Source: Sarcomyxa edulis (Eukaryota > Basidiomycota > Agaricomycetes > Agaricales > Mycenaceae). Taken from it: a stretch of 64,000 nt of DNA. Where the stretch lies: NCBI GenBank assembly GCA_009761415.1, contig QUOL01000002.1, positions 1,116,001-1,180,000 of the forward strand. The letters run 5' to 3'. Below the pieces are notes generated by a model. The model searched no databases, was not told the origin of the DNA, and was given only the letters and a program-made list of their open reading frames with translations. The position numbers were made by a program, and so were the translations under genes. Below are positions 11,482 to 21,680 of this stretch, one piece after another (within the stretch, counting starts at the first letter, position 1; every line of letters begins with the position of its first letter).

Positions 11482-13012
11482 CTAGGGTTGAGGAGTCCAT
11501 ATAAAGTTCTTGGGGTCACTATCCCATCCACCACCCTCATACATCCTAACCCTCCACAAAGCAATCGCTAAAGCAGCTACATCCCCTCTCTTCACCGTTC
11601 TAGCATCTGAACACAACAAGAATGCGTGGCTGGCCTTTGTGTCTCGAGCCCTTTTATCAACATCATGTTCGTGATCCTTCTTGTCTGTATTCCGTTTCTC
11701 TGTGGGAGGTACATGCTGCTTGTAGCGAGCTCTGCGCTCTAAGAATAGTAAACGCGTTAAGAACGCGTATAAAGCTGCTCGTTGAGGTCGCGAGGGAAAT
11801 AACGTTAACCCGTTGTAGAGCGGAGTCTGAGCGGGGGGGACAATATTCGGGACTGGTGCAAGTGTAACAGGTTCCTGCACTGGGTGTAAGACAGAAAGTG
11901 GCGGGAGTGGACGCGAAGGTGTTGGCGGCTCTATGGCTTCCGGTATCGGCGCAGTGGAAAGAGACGGCTCTGGTCTCGTTTTGGTTATAGGGTTTCTATT
12001 GAGTGGTGGGACGACCAATACGGCGATAGCATTTTCGTACGGTATAATGCCTGAACTCTGGATGTTCTTCCATTCCAATCGTGTGAGTCGCCGGATGACA
12101 GAAGGATCCCCTGGGCCTGGAGGACGTGATTCTATCTCTTTGATAAGAAGCTCGAGTTCCTGGAGGACACGAATCCGGAGGAGATGCGCGATTTGTTTCG
12201 TAAGGTGGAGGTGCATGTCTATGTTGGCCAGAATGCGGTGGTGAGTACCTGGAAAGGTGTCATAATGATCTGTGCTTTTCGTCGGTACAAAGGACAAAGT
12301 CATGTACCTCGTCCTGCGACTTCTTTGATGGCTTCTTTCCAGCAAATAATGTAGGCGGATTTTCCGCTTTTACGTACTTTGAACTTGGGATGTTGAAGAC
12401 CGTCTGGAATCAGCGTGGTAGGGGGTGCTTTTGGGCTCAGCCGAGACTTTGGAAGGCGCATAGGTGCGACACGTATCATAAAGTCTTAAGTATCTAGCGA
12501 TGAGAGATCAAAATATAATAGGTATAGGTGAGGCTTACCAGTGGGAATACGTCGTTGTGTCAGTACGCACGTCCTCATAGGTGAGGAGAGCATGCGAACT
12601 GTATAAGGTGATACCTAGATATGAGAAGGATGATCAGGAGGTAATATGATGTATGTCCGTACATACTATAAGGGCTCGACCACCATTGGCGTTCAGGTTC
12701 TGTCATTTCTCGTGGTCGATCTCTCCAATGATCCTGTGGATCCTCAACTCGTTTAGGGCGTCGGTGGAGGCGTACGACTGGAGGTAGAGTCTTATGGCGA
12801 GCATAATCGTGTGCATTCGTGATTGGGTTTACTGGATTCAAGAGAATGGATGTGTCGGATGGAAGGAAAGATGGGACAGGAGGTACGGGTTTATGGAGTG
12901 AAATTTTCCTGGGGCGGTCCAAGGCTTTGAAGCGTTCGGCATTGGCCCAGTCGACTGTTGCTGGGTTGTGGTGTGCTAGTTCTTTGACGAGTCGGGGAAG
13001 AACTCGGGGCAT
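11482..13012 (-). CDS. YlxR/DUF448-like protein, probably organellar
   Basis: Multi-exon gene starting at ATG 13012 (MPRVLPRLVKELAHHNPATV). The first exon is basic and proline-rich, ending near MTEPERQWWSSPY. After splicing, the core reads RMLSSPMRTCVLTQRRIPTD, then FMIRVAPMRLP, then KFKVRKSGKSAYIICWKEAI. This order (RxCxxT, a short loop, LIR-like strand, then GxxAYIC) resembles the bacterial YlxR/DUF448 fold, an RNA-binding or RNase P-linked family. The long C-terminal part has ANIDMHLHLTKQIAHLLRIR, RRLTRLEWKNI and a Pro-rich stretch. A basic N-terminus would fit mitochondrial import. The gene is secure; the YlxR assignment is inference and needs a profile search. Confidence 0.6.
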
Positions 13013-13334
13013 CCCAACGGCGTCGAGGAGTCGTCGACAGTACTAGCTATAGTGGTTTTGAGTGCGATCAGTCTGAGACGCGACAAGTCCGACACCTCGA
13101 CGCGATCGACGTCCGCGACGACCACCACTACAACGACGAGCAGGCTTTGAGCTACTCACTTATATCAAATCCAAGACACTGTCGACATTACATGTGATGG
13201 CAAACTTCATTGTTTCTATTGGACCTCGCTGCATGTGGGGCATCTTCGCTATTTATTCTTATCATGCAAATCGCCAATTTCCCTCTGGTCACAGAATCAA
13301 TCATCTCGGTTCTTATCGTCTAATTTGATCTGGA
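13013..13334. other. Divergent promoter region
   Basis: Interval between the YlxR-like gene (minus) and the oxidoreductase (plus). It contains several CGACG-rich motifs around 13070-13140 and then AT-richer DNA. No gene is seen. Confidence 0.5.
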
Positions 13335-15059
13335 ATGCCCCTCGCGAACGGTCATAAAAGCCTGTGGCGTTCAGTTCTGCCCAAAGACTCCTTGAACCCG
13401 CATTCCAAAGACATGGCAGGTACCAAGTCGTACCCTAACGAGCCAGTCACTCTCGCGATTATTGGTTGTGGACAACGAGGAAAGGTCAGTAATCAAGATA
13501 CTATATGTCTCCGACCATAGTCCTGAGCCCGCGATAGGCATACGGTGTCTATCCACAGCAGTACCCACAACAGTGCAAGATTGTTGCGATCGCAGAGCCA
13601 CGCCTGAAGACCAGAAAACAATATGCTGCCAGCCATAACGTTGATAAGACTCTTGTATTTAACACCTGGGAAGAGTTGTATGCAGCCTCAGCCGAGACTA
13701 TCAGCACGATCGGCAAACGGTTGGCAGATGCCGTGGTCATTGCTGTCCAGGATCACCAGCATCTTGAAGTTGCGCTTGCTTTCGCGGAGCAGGGTTACCA
13801 TATCCTCTGCGAAAAGCCCATGGCCACCAGTGTCGAAGATTGCATCCGAATGGAAACCGCAGTCAAGAAAGCAGGTATCATATTCGGAATGGGACATGGT
13901 ATACCTTGCATCAGTCCCACCCTCCGACTCTAGACATTGACTTGGGTTTCATAGTGATGAGATATTCCCCGTACAATCGAGAGCTTATCCAGATAATTCG
14001 GTCTGGTGTTCTTGGGCACCTCGTGAACGTGGTTCATGTCGAGCCCGTCGGATACTACCATTTCGCACATTCGTACGTCCGAGGTAATTGGGCTCTGGAG
14101 GCGACTAGTTCGTTCTCTCTTATGACCAAGAGCTCGCAGTGAGTGTATCTACGTAGAAAAAGACTTAAACACTGATCCATGCCTCTAGTGACATCGACAT
14201 ACTCTGCTATTATCTGTCCCCTGCATCTCCTTCACGCGTCTCTTCCTTCGGGTCCTTGCAACACTTTCGCAAATCTGCCAAACCTCCAGAAGCCGGTGAT
14301 GCCCCACGCTGCTTTGTCTGTCCTATGGAAAAAGAATGTCCGTATAGCGCAAAGAAGAGTGGGTATATAGTTCCTTGGCCGATCAAGTGAGATACTACTA
14401 ACTTCTGGCTCTTCAGTATATCTGGACCCAGTCTCCCAAGGGAACGTGGGATGGCCTGCAGACACTATAACAGACGGGATTCCAGATATAGAGAACGTTA
14501 CAGCGGCTCTGGCAAATGGCCCATACGGTAAATGCGTGTATGAGAGCGACAACGATGTTTGCGACCACCAGGTAAATTCTTTTTTTCCTCCCTGCATATA
14601 TCTAGTAATGCAAGACCTCACTATTCGTAGGTGGTCAATCTTGAATTTTCCAACGGCAGTACCGCCTCATTCACTCTCGTCGCATATACGTCTTTGATCT
14701 GTGAGAGACAGACACGGTTGCACTTCACTCATGGTGAGATCGTAGGCAACATGTCGACGTTCACCGTAGCGGATTTTCGTACGGGCAAGACTGCAGTTCA
14801 CCATCCTGCCAATGAGGGTGGCGGGCATGGAGGTGGAGATCTGGGATTGATCAAAGCTTTCGTTGAGGCGGTGAGGACAGGGAAGCAGGAGATCCTTGGA
14901 ACGGACGTGTCGGAGGTGCTGAAGAGTCATTTGACGACGTTCGCGGCAGAACACAGTCGGAAGGAGGGAAAGGTTGTGGATTGCGTGAAATTCGAGAAGC
15001 AAGCTCGGGAAAGGCTCAAGGAAAAGGAAAAGGAGACTGGCGCGTCTGCCTCAAGTTGA
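13335..15059 (+). CDS. Gfo/Idh/MocA family oxidoreductase
   Basis: NAD(P)-dependent dehydrogenase of the glucose-fructose oxidoreductase/inositol dehydrogenase family. The start is ATG 13335 or, more conservatively, ATG 13413 (MAGTKSYPNEPVTLAIIGCG). The Rossmann signature is IIGCGQRGK, then IVAIAEPRLKTRKQYAASHN. The family EKP motif appears as GYHILCEKPMATS, and the catalytic-region HDID occurs in SSHDIDILCYY. A Cys cluster is seen in RCFVCPMEKECPYSAKKIYL. The C-terminal domain ends with GGGDLGLIKAFVEAVRTGKQ and a Lys/Glu-rich tail. The substrate cannot be told from sequence. Several short introns are needed, including ones after CGQRGK and around MRYSPYNREL. Confidence 0.9.
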
Positions 15060-15280
15060 CCTCGTGGAATAAACTTCTCAAAGGCATGGTTTTGATATCT
15101 CTCTCTCTTGGGTTTACGATTTATTAACGCTGTCTTATTCAATTTTTTCTCGGTTTTCTTATTTGTAAACCTCAATCGTCACTGCGATTAACCAGCTTAC
15201 TTTCGGTTGTTGGACGACCATGACCCACTGAAGCCGACAAAAATATCTACACACGCTGCATTGGCAAATCAAATACATAT

Positions 15281-16523
15281 TCAACACAAACTTCGCACTG
15301 CTTCCTGGGCGCTTCCTGCTTGCTTCCTTGGAGGGCAAACACTCGATAGTTCAATCAACCTGCACTTCTGAATCACATTTCTCTCTGGAGGCTCCCTTCG
15401 AACATTCTGAGTACTGCTTTCTTCGATCACCTCTGTCTGGAAGTCATCTACGTTTTCTTCATGAAAATATGTATAACTGCCGTTATACGTAATTCTACCT
15501 GATACAACGTTCTTTTCGCTCCCAGCGGCTTCTAAGCTTGTTTCTCTACCTTCTGTCACTCGCCACCGAGCATAAACCCATCCTCCTCAACTCCATGCCT
15601 AGGGTCTCGGAACCTCCAACATATCATGCCTCAAGGCCTTCCATGACCATGATCTACCTCTATTACCTCAAGTTCGTCTTTAGATCCAATCATTCTTGAC
15701 CTATATGGTCCTTCAAGCCCCGGAGAGGTGAGCGATACCTCATCTTGTTACATCTAGTGGAGGCAGCAGCATGGAGGCGAAGTACTTGCTAAGACGATAT
15801 ATGGCACATGACACGGACGAGCGCCGTGATGCCAACAATGCCGTCCCGGTCGACTACATGCTATCGATTAACGATGACGATAAATGAGACGTGTCGGGCG
15901 GTCGGGCAACTTGAAACCGCGGCTGTTGCAGCACCTTTGCCCGGGTCAATTACACACAGTCATTGGAACTGGGGTTATGGTTGGACAAACGTGCGGGATT
16001 CCATCATCCCCTGAACCAAGTCTCTGGATAGACGATGTTCATCTAGATATTCATTCACATCTAGTGCATATGCATCATGGAACTGCCTGTTATTTCTCCC
16101 TCCTGACCAAACTCCATGTATAGAGCAACGACCCTAGCGTGAAATCTTGTCCTTTGGCTGGTCGGGGATTCGGCGATATCCTTCACGCCCCACCGTCATG
16201 ATCCAAGCCTCAAGTCTGTCCTCGTCAGGCTGTACGGTCCTGCGCCTCCTGGCAGGCATCTCCTGGCAGGACTGTCGGAACGACATGTATGGGAGAGGTG
16301 TCCGAGCGTGGCATCCCAAATTGGGAAAGTCTTCGTCATTCAGCCACAAATTCGCTTCCATTTCACGCGCACTGGGGTCCTGCAATTGAATCACCCAACA
16401 GATCCAAATCTCTCCACCACTGTCGTCAACAGTCAACTGACCTGCTGCTACTCACTCAGGATCACCAACTCAGAATACTTACTGCGGGATGCGGTGATGA
16501 AGCGCCCACTCGGTAACATCCAT
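15281..16523 (-). CDS. Hypothetical multi-exon protein
   Basis: Not recognised. Fragmentary frames on the minus strand can be joined by plausible introns. The start is ATG 16523 (MDVTEWALHHRIP), with a GTAAGT donor and a CAG acceptor to HGGEIWICWVIQLQDPSARE and PDEDRLEAWIMT. An in-frame TAG lies near 16134 and is avoidable by a short intron whose acceptor is that TAG. Next comes GGRNNRQFHDAYALDVNEYL, then NEVSLTSPGLEGPYRSRMIG, DELEVIEVDHGWVYARWRV, VVSGRITYNGSYTYFHEENV and a tail with RREPPERNVIQKCRLIELSS. The amino-acid composition looks coding. Splice sites in the middle (about 15700-16000) are uncertain, and a decayed gene is an alternative. Confidence 0.45.
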
Positions 16524-16584
16524 TAGGATTTGTGGTACGCCATATATACCCTGTCGAGTTCTACTCCTTCACTTCAAGCATTCA

Positions 16585-17565
16585 ATGATTCACGTCGAGG
16601 ACAAACGTCTATCATTGTCAGACGGTCGCACCCTGGCTTATGCAGACAGTGGGAACACGTCAAGCAAGACTCTCGTCATCGTTTTCCACGACCTATTCGA
16701 CGTCGGGAATGCTTCAAGAGCACCGATTGTACTGCTGCAAAGGCAAATGCATTATGTAGCGCCTACTCTACCTGGTTGGGGAAGCTCATCTCCTGTTCCC
16801 ACCACATCCTCCTACGCGACAACACTCGCCAACGACATCACAACCCTGATCAAACACTTGCATCCCAAAAAGACGGCCCACTTGAAGCTCTACCTCTGCG
16901 GCATCTCCTTCGGCACCATAGCTGCTCAGATGCTCTACAGCGCGCCTTATGATACATTTCCCCTCGGGAGACAGATATCTGGAGTCCTCCTCATAGCGCC
17001 ACAGTCGCCTCCCCACTGTCATTCCGAGTATGCCAAATGCATGCCTTGGGAGAACTATATCGTGGCTGGACCAGCTACTCGTTACATCCCTTTCAATCCC
17101 TTTATCTATCTCGCCAAACTCACTCTCGCACCGAAACTGAAATCGCCCGATGCTGCCGTAGAATTCATACGAGGAGCGATGTTCGACGGACTTAAAGAGC
17201 ATGAATTGGTAGCATTCGAACGGTACCGAAAAATACATAACCTGGCGGAGGGTCAGCTAGAGTCTGAGATGGCTGCGAATGCCGTTCGCAGCGTAGCCAC
17301 TACATGGCAAGGCTTCCTCGATCTTCCAGACATATACCACTACGGGTGGAGCGGGCTCACTCCTGATCGGCTCGACGATGAACATTCACGACCTGCCGTG
17401 CTCGTTGTCTCTCCTAGAAGCGACCGTAGAGCTCCATATCTGATGGCTAGTTGGATCGCAGCCAACTATAAAAATGCACGGCTAAAATGCGTAGACGGGG
17501 GCCGTATGTCGGCATTATTTCGTATCGACGAGATTTGGAAGGAGTTCTTGGATCAGTCGAGGTGA
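16585..17565 (+). CDS. Alpha/beta hydrolase-like protein, His replaced
   Basis: Intronless gene of 326 residues starting MIHVEDKRLSLSDGRTLAYA. The fold is an alpha/beta hydrolase: VIVFHDLFDVGNASR (oxyanion-side strand), LPGWGSSSP, and the nucleophile elbow LCGISFGTIAAQM with Ser in GxSxG. The acid region reads VLVVSPRSDRRAPYLMASWI. At the place where relatives carry GGH before SALFxxDEIW, this protein has DGGRMSALFRIDEIWKEF: the catalytic His position is Arg (codon CGT). It may therefore be a non-catalytic member, or the base may be an error. The substrate is unknown. Single-exon structure is unusual among its neighbours. Confidence 0.85.
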   Translation: MIHVEDKRLSLSDGRTLAYADSGNTSSKTLVIVFHDLFDVGNASRAPIVLLQRQMHYVAPTLPGWGSSSPVPTTSSYATTLANDITTLIKHLHPKKTAHLKLYLCGISFGTIAAQMLYSAPYDTFPLGRQISGVLLIAPQSPPHCHSEYAKCMPWENYIVAGPATRYIPFNPFIYLAKLTLAPKLKSPDAAVEFIRGAMFDGLKEHELVAFERYRKIHNLAEGQLESEMAANAVRSVATTWQGFLDLPDIYHYGWSGLTPDRLDDEHSRPAVLVVSPRSDRRAPYLMASWIAANYKNARLKCVDGGRMSALFRIDEIWKEFLDQSR

Positions 17566-18407
17566 CGATTGATGTCCACCTGAGGGTGTCCATCATGGGC
17601 TCGAACTGGCTGGTCAAAGCAATCAAAAGTACATCGGTTACCGATACCTCTGGGACAACATATCTACGAAGGAAAGAATGTATGTTTTGTAATTTGGGTG
17701 CAGTTTCTTTCTCAAGCAATCAAAAATGTGTTTCGATTGACTTCCATTAATCCCCGTCTGGAGACTAGGTAACTATTCCCTCGTATCCTTCGTGCCGTCC
17801 CGAGGCGGCGTTACCATTTGAAGGCGATCACTACAAGTCGCCTTGAAAGTACATGGTGGCGCCGCCACGGCCAAAAGAGCGTGCTCGTGCCATATTTATG
17901 ATAACATCCGGATCCCCCGTGGGCGCTTCGTTTCTGTCGGGCCACCCCAAAATTGTGTGTTCTTCATTTGTGTCGCTCAGCGAAGATCGACAACGGTTCA
18001 ACCTCGCCAATTTTTCCGTGCGGATAAGATGCGTTCCGGCAACACTCCACAGCGTGATCCCAAGCTGGTGTCTCCAGCGTGGCGCTTACCTTCTGTGCTA
18101 CGGCAGGGAGTCGCAACCTATGTAACAATTATTTGCCTCATAGCGTTCGAATCATTCACATCTCAATGGCTCGAATATGCATCATAAGACCTCTATTGGA
18201 AATAGTTCATTGTATGTACTATCAGTCACAAATCGAATAGGTACTACATATATACGAACAAAATAGATCGAGCACAAGATTGATATAGAAGCACTGGACG
18301 AAGTATCAGGTGGAGCGGATCGTATCATGATGAAGCGAGCAAGAAAAACCGGAGCAACGATGCCACTCTGGCAGCATGCAACATGGTTGGCATGAGGAGA
18401 GACGAGC
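17566..18407. other. Convergent intergenic region
   Basis: Lies between the hydrolase and CDT1 ends. An ATG-initiated plus-strand frame of 90 codons (17853-18125, MVAPPRPKERARAIFM) is present, but it has no recognised motif and no supporting splice structure. It is left as a possible orphan only. Confidence 0.4.
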
Positions 18408-20309
18408 TCAATCCTGCAACTCCAACTCCCTTCGAATAATCTCTCGGACCTCCCTCAAACCTCCAGCCTCGCGCTTCACCCGTCTCGGACTCCTCGTGAT
18501 AAGTTCCTCCGCACTGTCCTGAATCTTCTTCGCTCCGGGACTGGACGGAAGAACGAGCTTCTTGGGACTTCCGCTTTCATCTGGCGTGGAGACAAAACCA
18601 GATGTAGGGGCAGGCATTTCAAGCCATTCCTTCCCAGCAATATTCAACTGTTTGAGGAAGAATGGACAGAGTTTAGTCAAGATCACGAGAGACTCGTTTG
18701 CTTCTGCTGAAGAAATTGGAACTGGGGAGGATTTGATTACGGCAGTGGCTACCTCAGATGCGGGCAACGCGCGACGCTTTCGTGTTGTTGGCGTTGCTGT
18801 TGCCGAGGTGGGAGTGGAGAAAAGCCTAGAATGATTCAATTATGAGCGAAACCACGATAGAAATTGCGATTGAGGCCGGACGTACATCCAGACACTTTCG
18901 GCAATACCTCCAAGCCTTCCCAACAAACACCTTCGCCTCATCTCATCCTGCCCCATCTTCAACATCTGATCTTTGGTCAATTTTCCGCCTTTGACTTCGT
19001 TACTTGCTGATTTTTTCGTCGGCGAAGCCGTAAGAGAGCGTTGACGGACACGTTCATAGAGCGCATCTCGGCGAGATGAGGTCGGTGTTTGTGGGACTGT
19101 GGCAGCATTAGAGCCTTTCTGGTGCACGGGAGTCGAGGGCGAAGAAGTGGACGAAGAAGGGGTAGAGAATATGTTTAGATTAGAACGATCACGATGAGGA
19201 GTCTGTGGAAATAATAGCGTGTTCTTCGAAGCACTGGATTTTGAAGGAGATTCGGATGAAGATCGTGAAGATGAAGGAGTGATGGGGAACGGCACAGCAA
19301 ACTCCCGCAGAGCTGCTGTACGCTTCGTGGGCGATTTCGTGGGGGACCTAGTAGGTGAAGACGGTGGACCAGGAAGCTTCAGGGAGGAGATGGAACCTTT
19401 AGGGGACGCAGACGCAAGGGTACGAGTGAGAGCAGAAATTTTCGGAGCACTGGGAAGGTCGGGCAAATCGGCTGCGGGAACTTGTGGGACAGGAGATACT
19501 TCTGAGTTTAACTGATTTCATATATTAGCAGCCAAATTTGCGCATGCAGAGCATGGGCATGTACCTTTGCCCAACACTGCAGCTTATGCCGAAATTCCTG
19601 TCGACGCGTCTCGGAAGCAGCAGTCCAACGGGCGACAGCTGCCATACCACCCCTCATATCCTTGTCGATATCCATTTCAACTTCAATACCAATTCCGTAA
19701 GCAGGAACGCGCTTTTTGGAGTTCTTTGTGTAATGAGTGCTTGGGCTGACGACGATCCCCATCGCTCCTCGCGTCCAATCCTTGGGAGTGGGCTCTGACT
19801 GAGGTTCTAGGAAGGGATTGTCATCCTCGTCCTCCTTCTTGGATTTGCTAACGGAAGGCAAAGATTTTCCATCCCATTCCCAGATCCAACAGAGCCTTTT
19901 GAGATCCTCGGCGTCGAATTGTGCGGTGAGGCCATTGTAAGTAGTTAGTGATATATGATTGAGTACATTTCGAGCAACCCCAGTATCTGAGGTAGGTGAT
20001 ACTGCACAGGTAGCAAGAGCATGCGAAAGAGCGTGTTGAAGTCCAGTATGGATGGTGTTCAAACGTGCGAGATGAGCGGGCAGGGTGTCCACAGACGCCG
20101 TACGAGGAGTCTTGCGCGAGACTGTCGCTGGTGGTGTAGGTGGCCTATTATGAGGAGAGAAGCATCAGTTCGACTGAACCCGAAACAAACGATCAAGCTA
20201 CAGACGCAGTCCTGAGTTTCTTTGGAGTCAGAGTCAAGTCATCATCCAGTTCTGGTGGACAACGTTTCTTCCTGGGCGATATCTGGAGCGTCGAATATAA
20301 ATCAGACAT
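18408..20309 (-). CDS. CDT1: DNA replication licensing factor Cdt1
   Basis: Loads MCM helicase at origins in G1. The chosen start is ATG 20309 ([20 protein letters not shown] ... TPKKLRTA). After an intron comes [14 protein letters not shown], then the winged-helix region [57 protein letters not shown] and [17 protein letters not shown] disordered Ser/Pro-rich linker ([17 protein letters not shown]) carries several SP/TP sites, possible CDK targets. The C-terminal MCM-binding region has [30 protein letters not shown] and [20 protein letters not shown]. The first intron would need a weak GTCTGT donor to keep frame. Two ACGCGT boxes precede the start. Confidence 0.88.
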
Positions 20310-20347
20310 AGATGAACAAGTAAATATCGCCAAAATTGAGAGGAAGA

Positions 20348-20353
20348 ACGCGT
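20348..20353. promoter_or_regulatory. ACGCGT box upstream of CDT1
   Basis: MCB core 39 bp upstream of the chosen CDT1 ATG. In yeasts MBF binds this hexamer and drives G1/S genes, a class that includes CDT1 orthologues. Function here is inferred. Confidence 0.5.
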
Positions 20354-20410
20354 CGAGGAGGGGGTGTCGCGGGAGAGGTTGAAGAAGCGAAGCCGCTCAG
20401 GGACAAATTG

Positions 20411-20416
20411 ACGCGT
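20411..20416. promoter_or_regulatory. Second ACGCGT box upstream of CDT1
   Basis: Second MCB core, about 60 bp further from CDT1 than the first; paired boxes are typical of MBF-regulated promoters. Confidence 0.5.
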
Positions 20417-20795
20417 AAAGATATATTCCCACGCCTCATTTTAGAGTGATTCTTTTCAACGTGACCGTGGTGACTGTGTGACCCCGCGCCTGGCCCGGGA
20501 GTCCTCTGAGACTCCTGCTAGTACCTCTACGTCGATTTACTCCTACTAAGCCTCGGAAAAGCCAGAAAAACCCTCGAGTGGTCTTCTCTGCTAATGCCCA
20601 GGACACCCTATCACACATTCAGGAGAGATACCACGGAACCGTACATGCTTTTGTTTGGAAATTCATAGCCTCACGCCGACAGAACCATGCACTCATATCA
20701 CCACGACTTTACCTCCTCCTGCGAGTCTTCCAATTTGTCACCTGGAACCTGCGCATTCAAGGACCCTTGTCGAATACGATGTCAGGTTCACTAGG

Positions 20796-21265
20796 CTACC
20801 TTCTCCCGGACCGTGATTCTGAACATTCTAGTACGGTGCACGCATAACAGCCACGCGTGCACGCAAATATAATATCGCCTATAGCCATATATGCATCGCG
20901 TCTTCGGTCCTCTCGAGTTTCTATCCGCATAAGACCTTGATCTTTTTTCATTCGCTCTGTCTCTCTGAGGCCTGGTTGGGGACACAATAGATCCCAATCT
21001 GCCGACTTTGATGAAACGGCGAATGCACGCGCTGTGATCCTTCCATCAGCGTGCTTTTGAGTCTGGGAAATCGAAAACTGCAAAACAACGAACGCGTGTA
21101 AGAGCTTCGTCTCTCGCTTGGTGTTCGATTTCTGATGATCACCTTAGTGTTTCGGTGCGAACCTACATGAATCATAGGAATTCTTGATGGTCCTTCCGCG
21201 AGCATGTTTTGCTCGTTGGGACAAACGGGGACATAACTATTTCTTGTAAGATATTCATCTCTCAT
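20796..21265 (-). CDS. Small two-exon hypothetical protein
   Basis: Not recognised. ATG 21265 opens MRDEYLTRNSYVPVCPNEQN and runs to VGSHRNTK. A canonical intron (donor GTGATC, acceptor TTTTGCAG, about 70 nt) then joins in phase to FSISQTQKHADGRITARAFA, LLCPQPGLRETERMKKDQ and a Cys-containing end IFACTRGCYACTVLECSE. The predicted protein is about 130 residues with no signal peptide. The clean in-phase intron is the main support. It could still be a chance open frame in the interval between CDT1 and the CCCH gene. Confidence 0.35.
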
Positions 21266-21680
21266 ACAACGATATGCATGCTCAATCCAGTGCTTTTGAC
21301 TTAATTGGAGTGGTATCTTGAGCCTTTGTAATTGTGGTCCACTGATCAGAATGATGATTCAAATTTCTCCAATACGCCCCCTGACACGCTCCAATTGCAT
21401 GGACGAAATGATTGGTGTGTTATACATGACTTTCGTGGCATCCGGCCAAAGGTTTGCAATGCTCATTCCGCGTGTTCGTGGCCTGCGGCTGCGCAACCTT
21501 CCTTTTGGTCGAATCAAATACACGGACGGCCTATAAGAGTCACCTATGAGTCATTGCTCGAGTTGTAAACCCACAGAGACGTAGGCTTGCTCACGCACCC
21601 ATAAAACCTACTACTCCTGCCTCTGCCTCTCTCTCTCTCTTTCAAATATCACACTGCTGAGTTCCAAGACCGACACAGCC
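21266..21680. other. Promoter region of first CCCH gene
   Basis: No convincing gene. An ATAAAA motif lies near 21601 and a CT-repeat pyrimidine tract at about 21616-21643, immediately upstream of the ATG at 21681, as is common in basidiomycete promoters. A 78-codon frame at 21332 begins with GTG and is not supported. Confidence 0.45.

Larger units (their letters stand above)
20310..20795. other. CDT1 upstream region, unassigned frame
   Basis: Contains the two ACGCGT boxes of the CDT1 promoter. A plus-strand frame stays open from about 20482 to 20847, but it lacks an ATG near its start and any known motif, and it overlaps a better-supported minus-strand model. No gene is called. Confidence 0.35.

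Noticed and set aside
13263..13270. ATGCAAAT octamer
   Set aside because: A single copy of an animal-type octamer in AT-rich promoter DNA; no reason to think it functions in a fungus.
20482..20847. Open plus-strand frame of about 120 codons
   Set aside because: No ATG near the start, no motif, and it overlaps the CDT1 promoter and a minus-strand model with a clean intron.
21332..21568. Plus-strand 78-codon frame before the CCCH gene
   Set aside because: Begins with GTG and lies in the probable promoter; no motif or intron support.
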